Shown here piece by piece: positions 7,208 through 13,940 of a DNA stretch of 14,541 bases. Positions within the stretch are counted from its first letter, which is position 1. The number at the start of each line of letters is the position of its first letter. The notes below the pieces were generated by a model, which saw nothing but the letters and a program-made list of their open reading frames with translations, did no database searches and was not told the origin of the DNA. This DNA is from Paracoccaceae bacterium (lineage in GTDB: Bacteria; Pseudomonadota; Alphaproteobacteria; Rhodobacterales; Rhodobacteraceae): contig JAGRMK010000097.1 of the NCBI GenBank assembly GCA_020441345.1, positions 290 to 14,830 on the forward strand, written 5' to 3'. The position numbers were made by a program, and so were the translations under genes.

Positions 7208-7224
7208 CTGGCGACTCACGCCAG
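7208..7224. repeat. Short inverted repeat in the leader of the hemerythrin-ubiTUV operon
   Basis: CTGGCG (7208-7213), five-base spacer, CGCCAG (7219-7224): a perfect 6-bp inverted repeat 20-36 bp before the hemerythrin-like start. In RNA it would form a GC-rich hairpin just upstream of the ribosome site; in DNA it could be an operator half-site pair. It has no terminator-like T run. Confidence 0.4.
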
Positions 7225-7241
7225 CGTGATCGAATTGGCTT

Positions 7242-7270
7242 TTGAAATACCGATTAAACCGTGCTATTGC
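7242..7270 (+). promoter_or_regulatory. Candidate sigma-70 promoter of the NsrR-type gene
   Basis: TTGAAA (7242-7247), exactly 17 bp, then TATTGC (7265-7270) predict a transcription start near 7277, about 25 nt before the ATG. On the opposite strand a weaker pair, TTGCAA (7279-7274) and TAATCG (7256-7251) with 17 bp between, could fire toward the hemerythrin-like gene, so the two divergent promoters would overlap. Predicted from hexamers only. Confidence 0.45.
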
Positions 7271-7283
7271 GCATTGCAAATGC
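7271..7283. promoter_or_regulatory. Candidate NsrR-type operator
   Basis: GCATT-GCA-AATGC is a perfect 5-bp inverted repeat that lies on the predicted start of the NsrR-type gene and over the -35 region of the possible divergent promoter. Its arms resemble the ATGCATTT/AAATGCAT core of enterobacterial NsrR sites. A repressor bound here would block both divergent transcripts. Binding is inference. Confidence 0.45.
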
Positions 7284-7301
7284 CAATTCGGGAATGCGAC
7301 C

Positions 7302-7721
7302 ATGCGCCTCACCTCTTTTACCGACTACGGGCTTCGCGTGTTGATGCGGCTGGCCGGCGAACCCGAGCGCGCCATGAGCACCGCCGAACTGGCCGAGGAA
7401 TTCCAGGTGTCGCGCAACCATCTGGCCAAGGTGATCTCGGCCCTGTCCACCGGGGGGCTGTTGCAGACCCGACGCGGCGGCGGCGGCGGCGCGACCCTGG
7501 CCCGCGACCCGTCAGAGATCCGGCTGGGGGATGTGGTCGCGCTGCTGGAATCCGGTCAGGCGATCGTGGAATGCTTCCAGCCGTCGGGCAACGCCTGCAC
7601 CCTGATGCCACGGTGCCTGCTCAAGTCACGTTTATCCAAGGCCGAACGCGCGTTTATCGCGGATCTGAACCAGAGCACGCTGGCAGACTGCGTTTACACA
7701 CCCTTTACCCCCGAAGGGTAA
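7302..7721 (+). CDS. nsrR: NsrR-type NO-responsive [Fe-S] Rrf2 transcriptional regulator
   Basis: A 139-residue Rrf2 family protein. The winged helix-turn-helix spans about residues 1-70 (M-R-L-T-S-F-T-D-Y-G-L-R-V-L start, V-S-R-N-H-L-A-K-V recognition helix, glycine-rich wing R-R-G-G-G-G-G). Three cluster cysteines, Cys91, Cys99 and Cys105, follow; their spacing and numbering are close to Streptomyces NsrR, and Asp8 matches its fourth ligand. NsrR loses DNA binding when NO reacts with its cluster, releasing NO-detoxification genes. Its divergence from the hemerythrin-ubiTUV-nnrS operon points to that operon as target, with likely autoregulation. The start at 7302 was chosen over upstream in-frame codons because it gives the canonical Rrf2 N-terminus. 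Another iron- or NO-sensing Rrf2 branch cannot be fully excluded. Confidence 0.85.
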   Translation: MRLTSFTDYGLRVLMRLAGEPERAMSTAELAEEFQVSRNHLAKVISALSTGGLLQTRRGGGGGATLARDPSEIRLGDVVALLESGQAIVECFQPSGNACTLMPRCLLKSRLSKAERAFIADLNQSTLADCVYTPFTPEG

Positions 7722-7722
7722 A
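7704..7722. terminator. Hairpin between convergent genes, possible bidirectional terminator
   Basis: TTTACCC, five-base loop, GGGTAAA form a perfect 7-bp inverted repeat that contains the TAA stop of the NsrR-type gene and lies 37 bp beyond the stop of the convergent histidine kinase gene. The arms end in A/T on both strands, as in bidirectional terminators, but the following T run is only about three to four bases, so efficiency is uncertain. Confidence 0.4.
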
Positions 7723-7758
7723 ACCCGCTGACAAGCATCCTTGCGCGGTCTGGCCCGG

Positions 7759-8994
7759 TCAGGCCAAGGCAAACCGCAGCGTGACCCGCGCGACCCCTGC
7801 ATCCAGCCGGGTTTCCAGCCCGATACCGCTGGCCGCAGCGGTGCTGGCCAGGATCGACAGCCCCAAACCCGCCCCCTCGGAGCCCGCGCGTTTCTCGAAG
7901 GCTTCGGTGTAAAGCCGGGTCTGTGTCGTCGGGTTTTCGACACACAAGACCCCGTCCTGTGTCAGCCGCACAGAGACCGCGCCGGTGCCGTGTTCAACGG
8001 CGTTGTCCAGAACGTTGCGCAGGACAATCGCCAGCACGTCGGGATCGACGCGCACCGACAGGCGCTCTAGATCGGCATCGTCGAACCGCAAATCCGCACG
8101 GTCCCGCAGATCGGCCAGCATCAGCCGCAAGATCCGCACCAGATCCGCCGGCCCCTGCCCCAGCGCCAGCCCCGAGTCGAGCCGCGAGAGTTGCAGCAAC
8201 CGCTCGATCCTCCGGGTCAGCCCGTCCAGCATCGCGACGGCCTCGGCGGCACCGTCGCCCACGGTCTGTTGCAGATGCGCGCGGGTGGCGGCGATCGGGG
8301 TGCGCAATTCATGCGCCGCATTGGCCACGAATCGGCGCTCGGCCTGACGCAGGGCCTCGATCCGCCCGACATGCGCGTTGAGCGCGGAAACCAGTGGCTG
8401 CATTTCACGCGGAAGAGCCCGGCCGTCGATGGCCGACAGGTCATCGGGTTGCCGCGCGGCCACTGCGTCGGCCAACGCCCCGACCGGGGCCATTGTGCCG
8501 CCCACCGTGCGCCGCAGCGCCAACACCAGCACCGCGATCATCGGCAGGATCAGCGTCAGCAGCGACAGGACCGCTTCGATCAGTTCCTCGTTGCGCCAGT
8601 CCAGCGCATGCGCGGCCTCGATCACCGCGCCTTCGGCATGGCGGCGCAGCACGCGCCAGCCTTCGGCGTCGTGGAATCCCTCTGTCGGCGCGATCTGCCA
8701 GGGTGCCTCGGGCTGCGGGCCACTGCCGGTCAGGATGCGCAGCACCCTTTCGCCATCGTTGGTCTGCACGCCAACCGCACGGCTGCGCCCACCCTCTGGT
8801 GCGGCATCCAGCGACAGGACCGTCGCCTCGACCAGCACCTCCAGTTCCTCGTCGAACATCTCGTTCAGTTCGACATGCAGAACGACGGCTGAAATCGCGA
8901 TGCTGACCAGCCAGCCCAGCGCCACCAACCCGATTACCCGCCCGGTGACACGGCGTCGCAACGACCAGACCCGCATCGGCTCTTGATCGGTCAT
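7759..8994 (-). CDS. Two-component sensor histidine kinase, probable EptA/envelope regulator
   Basis: A 411-residue inner-membrane kinase. Order of parts: TM1 at about 18-40, a periplasmic sensor of about 100 residues, TM2 at about 142-160, a HAMP-like linker, HisKA with phospho-acceptor His228 (A-A-H-E-L-R-T-P), and an HATPase domain with N box N-V-L-D-N-A-V-E-H (Asn327, Asn331) and G-A-G-L-G-L near 374-379. The D-x-G-x-G box expected before it reads E-N-P-T-T, which is degenerate. The start ATG at 8994 shares an ATGA with the response regulator gene upstream, so the two are coupled partners. Divergence from eptA suggests a PmrB-like role in sensing envelope stress, but the input signal is unknown. 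Confidence 0.88.
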   Translation of the reverse strand: MTDQEPMRVWSLRRRVTGRVIGLVALGWLVSIAISAVVLHVELNEMFDEELEVLVEATVLSLDAAPEGGRSRAVGVQTNDGERVLRILTGSGPQPEAPWQIAPTEGFHDAEGWRVLRRHAEGAVIEAAHALDWRNEELIEAVLSLLTLILPMIAVLVLALRRTVGGTMAPVGALADAVAARQPDDLSAIDGRALPREMQPLVSALNAHVGRIEALRQAERRFVANAAHELRTPIAATRAHLQQTVGDGAAEAVAMLDGLTRRIERLLQLSRLDSGLALGQGPADLVRILRLMLADLRDRADLRFDDADLERLSVRVDPDVLAIVLRNVLDNAVEHGTGAVSVRLTQDGVLCVENPTTQTRLYTEAFEKRAGSEGAGLGLSILASTAAASGIGLETRLDAGVARVTLRFALA

Positions 8995-9644
8995 GGCAGA
9001 ACGTATCCCAACCCGCGTCGCGTCTCGATCGCCTCTGCGCCAAGTTTCTTGCGCAGCCGCGAGACATAGACCTCTACGGCATTGCCATCGACCGGCGCGT
9101 CGAAAGCGAACAGCGCCTCTTCCAGCGCGCCCTTGGTCAGCACCCGCCCCCGCGCCCCTATCAGCGCATCCAGAACCGCCCATTCGCGCGCTGTCAAAGA
9201 CACCTCGGCCCCGCCGCGCCAGACCCGCGCCGCGCCGCGATCCACCTCGAGCCCGGCGACCGCGATGCGGGTTTCCGGCAGACCCTGCGCCCGGCGGGCG
9301 TTGGCCCGGATCCGCGCCGACAGCTCGCGCAGATCGAAGGGCTTCACCAGGTAATCATCGGCGCCCGCATCCAGCCCGGCGATCCGGTCGCTGATCTGGT
9401 CGCGGGCGGTGGCAACGATCACCGGCGTCGTGTCGCGCGCGGCGCGCATCTGGCGCAGAATCTCAAGCCCCGAACCGTCCGGCAAACCCAGATCCAGGAT
9501 CACGCAGGCATAAGGCGCTACCGCCAGCGCGTCGCGTGCCGACGCCGCATCCGGCGCGTGATCGGCGGCGTGCCCCTCGGCCCGCAGGTATCGCAGGACG
9601 GCGGCGGAAAGATCGGCGGAGTCTTCGACCAGGAGCAGGCGCAT
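8991..9644 (-). CDS. OmpR/PhoB-family response regulator, PmrA/QseB-like
   Basis: A 217-residue DNA-binding regulator. The receiver domain (1-115) has acidic residues Glu7/Asp8, phospho-acceptor Asp51 in V-I-L-D-L-G-L-P-D-G, Thr79 and Lys101 (L-V-K-P-F-D). The C-terminal winged helix (about 125-217) has the family L-T-A-R-E-W-A-V-L, N-A-V-E-V-Y-V-S-R-L-R-K-K-L and R-G-L-G-Y-V-L signatures. It is the first gene of the pair with the histidine kinase and is divergent from eptA across 183 bp, so eptA-dgkA is the obvious candidate target. I see no clear CTTAAT-type PmrA box in that gap. Confidence 0.9.
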   Translation of the reverse strand: MRLLLVEDSADLSAAVLRYLRAEGHAADHAPDAASARDALAVAPYACVILDLGLPDGSGLEILRQMRAARDTTPVIVATARDQISDRIAGLDAGADDYLVKPFDLRELSARIRANARRAQGLPETRIAVAGLEVDRGAARVWRGGAEVSLTAREWAVLDALIGARGRVLTKGALEEALFAFDAPVDGNAVEVYVSRLRKKLGAEAIETRRGLGYVLP

Positions 9645-9827
9645 GCGCCCTCTTACCGCGTGCCTTGCCCCCCGGCGAGAAAAAAACTCGGCGCCACCCC
9701 CGCTGTAAGCCTGGCGACAGGTGAACCCGTCATTGCGCCCCTCAAACGGTGCCCGCGCACCGCGCCAGCACGCAACCAAGAGCCCGCCCCCGGAACCATC
9801 CGGCCCGCGGGACAAGGACCAGGACGC

Positions 9828-11477
9828 ATGACCGACACCCCCCCGACCAACCGCAGACCCCGCTGGTTGAACCGCCCGACGCTTGGCCACACGATGCTGA
9901 CGGTTCTGGTCGCCAGCTATATCATGGCCGTGCTCAACACCGGCTTCTGGCGCCGCCTGCTGGAGATCTTTCCCGACGCGTCTCTGCCGCCGCTGCTGCT
10001 GGGCATCGCGGTCTGGGGCCTGACCGTGCTGAGCATCGAACTCATGGGCCCCGGCGCGTTGCAAAAACCCGTCGCCGCCGTGCTGATCGTGCTGGCCGCC
10101 AGTGCGGCCTATTTCGAACGGGCTTTCGGTGTCCTGATCGACCGCGAAATGGTGCGCAACGTGATGGAGACCACGACCTCCGAAGCGCGCCACCTGGTAA
10201 CCGTGTCCGCCGTGACCCAGATCGCGCTGACCGGCCTGCTGCCCGCCGCGCTGGTTTTCTGGCCCCGGGTGCGCCGGGTGCGCCGCTGGCATCATTTGTG
10301 GCGTTGGCCGGTCGGGGTGGCGGTGTCGGTGGCGCTGGTCCTTGGCGCGCTGGCCGCCGATTACAAGGCGATGTCCGCGACCCTGCGCGAGCAGCGCGAG
10401 CTGATGAGCGCCTATCACCCCGGCGCCACGCTGGCCGCTCTGGTCCGCTATGGCAAGGAACAATGGGTCGGTGAACCTCCACAAGCCCGACCGATTGCGA
10501 CCGATGCCGCGCCCGGCGGACTGCTGGATGCCGCCGACCGCCCTGTTCTGCTGGTAATGTTTGTCGGCGAGACGCTGCGCGCGGCCAATTTCGGGCTGGA
10601 TGGCTATTCCCGCGACACGACCCCTGGCTTGCGTGAGCGCAATGTCGTCAACCTGTCGAACCTGTCGTCCTGCGGCACCTCGACGGCGGTTTCGGTGCCG
10701 TGCATGTTCTCGCCCCTGACCCAGGACAGCTATTCGCGCGCCCGGTTCCTGGCACAGGAAAACCTGCTGGACATCCTGGCGCGTGTCGGGTTCGACGTGC
10801 AATGGCATGACAATAACACCGGCGACCAACGCGTCGCGACGCGCATCGGCTGGCAACGTGTCGACGCCACGCTTGCCCCCGAAGCCTGCGAGATCGAGTG
10901 CACCGACGACGTGTTCCTGCCCCTCATCGAGTCGACATTGGCGACCATCGAGCGCAACACCGTGCTGGTCCTGCACATGATCGGCAATCACGGGCCCGCC
11001 TATTACCTGCGCTACCGGCCCGAAGATGCGGTGTTTGAACCCGATTGCCGCACCGCCCAGTTCGCCGATTGCTCGGTTGACGAGATCGTCAATGCCTATG
11101 ACAACGCCACGCTGCAAACCGACCGCGTCCTGTCGCGCACCATCGATCTGCTGGCCGCTTCGGACCGGGTGTTGCCTGCGGTAATGTTTGTCTCGGATCA
11201 CGGCGAATCGCTGGGCGAGAACGGCCTTTACCTGCATGCCGCGCCGATGTTCATGGCGCCCGAGGGGCAAACCCATGTGCCCGGTATCCTGTGGCTGGGC
11301 GCGGCGTTTGCCGGCGCGATGCATCTCGACACTGGCTGTCTTGGCACGGTGGCGGCAGAGCCGACCAGTCATGACATGGTGTTTCACACCGTTCTGGGAC
11401 TGCTGGACATCGACACCAACCTGCACGAGGCTGCACTGGACCTGACCGCTTCCTGCCGCAGAACAGAGGCCAGTTGA
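9828..11477 (+). CDS. eptA: EptA-type lipid A phosphoethanolamine transferase
   Basis: A 549-residue inner-membrane enzyme that moves phosphoethanolamine from phosphatidylethanolamine to lipid A (or core sugar) phosphates, releasing diacylglycerol and lowering surface negative charge. About five TM helices fill residues 20-180. The periplasmic alkaline-phosphatase-fold domain carries G-E-T (Glu248), nucleophile Thr284 in S-C-G-T-S-T-A-V-S-V-P-C-M-F-S, H-M-I-G-N-H-G-P at 383-390, and S-D-H-G-E-S-L-G-E-N-G at 456-466 (Asp457, His458). Many paired cysteines in the soluble domain fit the family's disulfides. The ATG at 9828 has AGGAC 4-8 nt upstream; the frame is open further upstream but that part is not family-like. 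It is followed by dgkA with a 1-bp overlap. Confidence 0.94.
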   Translation: MTDTPPTNRRPRWLNRPTLGHTMLTVLVASYIMAVLNTGFWRRLLEIFPDASLPPLLLGIAVWGLTVLSIELMGPGALQKPVAAVLIVLAASAAYFERAFGVLIDREMVRNVMETTTSEARHLVTVSAVTQIALTGLLPAALVFWPRVRRVRRWHHLWRWPVGVAVSVALVLGALAADYKAMSATLREQRELMSAYHPGATLAALVRYGKEQWVGEPPQARPIATDAAPGGLLDAADRPVLLVMFVGETLRAANFGLDGYSRDTTPGLRERNVVNLSNLSSCGTSTAVSVPCMFSPLTQDSYSRARFLAQENLLDILARVGFDVQWHDNNTGDQRVATRIGWQRVDATLAPEACEIECTDDVFLPLIESTLATIERNTVLVLHMIGNHGPAYYLRYRPEDAVFEPDCRTAQFADCSVDEIVNAYDNATLQTDRVLSRTIDLLAASDRVLPAVMFVSDHGESLGENGLYLHAAPMFMAPEGQTHVPGILWLGAAFAGAMHLDTGCLGTVAAEPTSHDMVFHTVLGLLDIDTNLHEAALDLTASCRRTEAS

Positions 11478-11908
11478 TGCAGACGAGAACCGCGACCAAG
11501 ACCAAAACCATACCCAAGGCCCGCGCCGTGGACGACACCCCGCAGATCGTCCCCCCGCGCAGCGGTGTTCTGCACGTGATCGACGCGACGCGTTATTCCA
11601 TTGCCGGGTTCCGCCGCCTGATGCAGGAAACCGCCGCGCGGCTGGAACTGGTGGGTGCCCTGGCGGTTGTGGCGGCGCTGGTCTGGCGCGGATCGCCGCC
11701 CGCGCAATGGATCGCGGCAGGAGTGCTCTTCGCGGTTCTGCTGGCGGTCGAGGCGCTGAACACCGCGATCGAGGAACTTGTCGATCGCGTGTCGCCCGAA
11801 TGGTCGCTGACCGCGCGGCACGCCAAGGATCTGGGGTCGCTGGCCGTCGGGCTTCTGCTGACGGCCAATGGCCTCTTTTTCGGGGCGCTGGTGTTCGGGT
11901 TGATCTGA
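11477..11908 (+). CDS. dgkA: Diacylglycerol kinase (DgkA)
   Basis: A 143-residue trimeric-type membrane diacylglycerol kinase with three TM helices. Conserved residues include Glu51 and Glu57 in the amphipathic helix (Q-E-T-A-A-R-L-E), V-E-A-L-N-T-A-I-E-E-L-V-D-R at 91-104 (Glu92 and Glu99 matching E. coli Glu69 and Glu76), and A-R-H-A-K-D-L-G-S-L-A-V at 113-124. The N-terminus carries about 25 basic, non-family residues. The ATG at 11477 overlaps the eptA stop by one base (TGATG); a TTG three bases earlier is less likely. DgkA converts the diacylglycerol left by EptA to phosphatidate, so the operon pairs a reaction with clearance of its by-product. Confidence 0.93.
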   Translation: MQTRTATKTKTIPKARAVDDTPQIVPPRSGVLHVIDATRYSIAGFRRLMQETAARLELVGALAVVAALVWRGSPPAQWIAAGVLFAVLLAVEALNTAIEELVDRVSPEWSLTARHAKDLGSLAVGLLLTANGLFFGALVFGLI

Positions 11909-11923
11909 GCGCCGCCGTCGGCC

Positions 11924-12472
11924 CTATTTCGGGTCCGGTGCGGCAGCGATCCAGTCTTCGGGAATCCAGCCCGAAAAGCTCCAGCGATGCGCGCCCTCAC
12001 CCAGCATGACAAACCGGCCCATCTGCGTTTCGACCGGAGCGCCGCCTGCACTGTCTGGCACCATGGCCTCGCCGTGCCGCAACTCGCCCCGCCAACCTTC
12101 GCTACGCGAGCCCTCGGCATGAACGTAAAGCCGGTAGCCATAGCCAACCGGGTCTTCGAGGACCACGTTGCGGGGTGCCGACGGCGCATCCCCCGCCCGG
12201 ATGAATCCGCAAGCTGTCCAAGGCAGGTCGCAGGCGTGCGCCTCGAACACGCCGACGCCGGTTTCAATCGTTGCACCCGGATCGGCCGCCAGCGTGCGGC
12301 CATCGGGGCCATACAGCACGCCATGCCACCCCTGCGAGCGGGTGCCGACATTGGTCACGATCATCTCGTAGACCAGCCGCCCTTCGGCGTGCTGCGCCAT
12401 CGCCTCACCGACCGTGAAGGTCAGCGGCAACAGCGCGGCAACCATTCTCATACCCCATGATGTCATCCGCAT
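11924..12472 (-). CDS. Exported protein of two tandem modules, unknown function
   Basis: A 182-residue protein with a signal peptide (about 1-27, ending A-M-A-Q). I do not recognise a family. The mature part is an internal duplication: residues about 33-94 and 110-172 align as Y-x-x-x-V-x-x-x-G-[TS]-R-S-[QE]-G-W-[HR]-G-x-L, then E-T-x-x-G-x-F, then W-x-x-x-G-[FW]-I. The first copy has Cys81 and Cys88, which could form a disulfide; the second has none. The pattern suggests two small beta-rich units in the periplasm or outside. The ATG at 12472 has GAGGA 8 nt upstream; a TTG at 12478 is possible but less likely. It converges on dgkA with a 15-bp gap. Confidence 0.75.
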   Translation of the reverse strand: MRMTSWGMRMVAALLPLTFTVGEAMAQHAEGRLVYEMIVTNVGTRSQGWHGVLYGPDGRTLAADPGATIETGVGVFEAHACDLPWTACGFIRAGDAPSAPRNVVLEDPVGYGYRLYVHAEGSRSEGWRGELRHGEAMVPDSAGGAPVETQMGRFVMLGEGAHRWSFSGWIPEDWIAAAPDPK

Positions 12473-12638
12473 CGTCAAATTCCTCTGTCGCGGCCTCTAT
12501 CCCGACCGTTTGACGGCATTCTCGCGCCGGGCGCGACGCGGGTCCATGAGACAAATCAACCCCCAAGCAGTCACCGAGCCACACCGGGCTGCGGCGGGCA
12601 CAGGACCTGCTCAGCCCGCTGCACCAAGGGGCCAGCGC

Positions 12639-12668
12639 TTGACAAGACGGCGCCCTGGGCCGGAAATA
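12639..12668 (+). promoter_or_regulatory. Candidate sigma-70 promoter of the polytopic membrane protein gene
   Basis: A consensus TTGACA at 12639-12644, preceded by C as in alphaproteobacterial CTTGAC elements, is followed 18 bp later by GAAATA (12663-12668). The -35 is perfect and the -10 is poor. It would give a leader of about 70 nt before the ATG at 12743. Confidence 0.35.
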
Positions 12669-12742
12669 CCCGATGAGCGGCCATCGCCCCTGCCCCAAGG
12701 CCAGGCGGTCAATCGTAAAGACAGCCCCGGAGCCAAGAGCAG

Positions 12743-13930
12743 ATGAACCCTCATCCCCGCGCCGAGGCCAGGCCAAACCCGCGACATGCCGCGATCCTTG
12801 GTGCCGTTCTGCTGGCCGTGGGCGTCATCGTTCTATGGCATCTGGCCGGGCTTGTGACACAGGGCGGCGGCCGATTCGCCCAAGGCGACTGGCTGATCAA
12901 TTTCGCCAGTGGTGTCGTGCGGCGGGGTGCCGGGGGCGAGGCCCTTCTCTGGCTCTCTGATACCACCGGCCTTGGGCCGCTTGCCCTGGTCGGCGCGATT
13001 CAGGCCGGCCTGATCATGCTGACCCTGAGCGCGATCTTCCGTGCCGCACTTGTGTCGGGGCTACCCGACCGGCTGCTCTTGCTGCTGGTCTCGCCCCTGT
13101 TCGTCGCCTTCTGGGCGATTGACCCCGACGGGGCCTTTCGCAAAGAGCTGCTGGGTTACATCGCGTTCCTGCCGCTGCTGGCGCGCGGTCCAACCGCCGC
13201 CGGCCCGCTGATCGCGGGTCTGACCGTCCCGCTTTTTCTGGTCGCCGTCACGGCACATGAGGGCAACGTCTTCTTGATGCCTGCGCTGATCGTGGCGTTA
13301 TGGCTGCGGCTGCGGGAACAGGTGTCGCGGCGGTTGCTGACAGCGATCACCGTCGCGCTCGTTGCCGTGACGCTGGGCGGGCTGCTCTTTGCGGTTGCTT
13401 ATCCTTTTGTGCCCGACAATGCCGCGATGTGCGCAGCCCTGACTGCGCGGGGGGTGTCACCCGACATCTGCGGCGGTGCGATCGACTGGATGGGCATCAC
13501 ACCGCAGGAAACGCGTCACCGCCTGCAAAGCCTGGCTGCCGGCCGCGATCGGATGGCGGGGCTGCTGACCTTTGTCGTGTTGCTTTTGCCCGTCGGGCTT
13601 GCCTATCGCCATGCGCCAAACCCCGGTCGAACCGCGGCGGTCGGGGCGTTGCTCTTTGCCGGGTTCATGCCGCTTTATCTGCTCGCCGCCGATTGGGGCC
13701 GGTGGATGTCGATGTTCGTATTCGGCATGACCTTCATCACGCTGATCCTGGCCCGAAATCCGCAATGTGGCTGGCTGCATCGTCCCGTGCGGCCGATGGT
13801 CTTTGTGCCGATCCTGCTGATGTCAGGCTTCCTGGGCGTTGCCCATGACAGCGGCGCACCGATTCGCGGGCTGCTTCCGACTCTTGCCGAGAACGTGCTG
13901 GCAAAGGGACTCGGGGGTCATACGCCTTGA
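12743..13930 (+). CDS. Polytopic membrane protein, glycan-polymerase/GT-C-like, unknown function
   Basis: A 395-residue integral membrane protein with about 9-10 hydrophobic segments. After the first TM helix it has Q-G-D-W-L-I-N-F-x-S-G-V-V-R-R-G at about 47-62, a motif I associate with uncharacterised membrane proteins of surface-polysaccharide gene clusters. Later come an F-R-K-E-L block, T-A-H-E-G-N near the middle, a loop with two cysteines (C-A-A-L-T...D-I-C-G-G-A-I-D-W) and A-A-D-W-G-R-W near 320-327. Acidic and His residues in non-cytoplasmic loops resemble the layout of GT-C or Wzy-type enzymes, but this is analogy only. The ATG at 12743 has GGAG about 11 nt upstream. It is divergent from the two-module exported protein. 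Confidence 0.8.
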   Translation: MNPHPRAEARPNPRHAAILGAVLLAVGVIVLWHLAGLVTQGGGRFAQGDWLINFASGVVRRGAGGEALLWLSDTTGLGPLALVGAIQAGLIMLTLSAIFRAALVSGLPDRLLLLLVSPLFVAFWAIDPDGAFRKELLGYIAFLPLLARGPTAAGPLIAGLTVPLFLVAVTAHEGNVFLMPALIVALWLRLREQVSRRLLTAITVALVAVTLGGLLFAVAYPFVPDNAAMCAALTARGVSPDICGGAIDWMGITPQETRHRLQSLAAGRDRMAGLLTFVVLLLPVGLAYRHAPNPGRTAAVGALLFAGFMPLYLLAADWGRWMSMFVFGMTFITLILARNPQCGWLHRPVRPMVFVPILLMSGFLGVAHDSGAPIRGLLPTLAENVLAKGLGGHTP

Positions 13931-13940
13931 CGCTTGGCGG

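Noticed and set aside
9558..9827. In-frame extension upstream of eptA
   Set aside because: It overlaps the divergent regulator gene, is not membrane-like or family-like, and the ATG at 9828 has a good ribosome site.
9645..9827. PmrA-type direct repeats in the regulator-eptA gap
   Set aside because: No CTTAAT-like repeats. Only a weak CTGT...ACAG inverted pair (9703-9720) and a GAG-A7-CTC stretch were seen, both compatible with chance.
8991..11426. Single 811-residue minus frame that would fuse a long N-terminus to the response regulator
   Set aside because: Only the last 217 residues (from the ATG at 9644) are a regulator; the rest is antisense to eptA and Gln/Gly/Arg-rich.
12522..12536. 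TCGCGCC-G-GGCGCGA palindrome upstream of the two-module protein
   Set aside because: Perfect but made only of GC-rich words common in this genome; no second copy or promoter alignment supports an operator.
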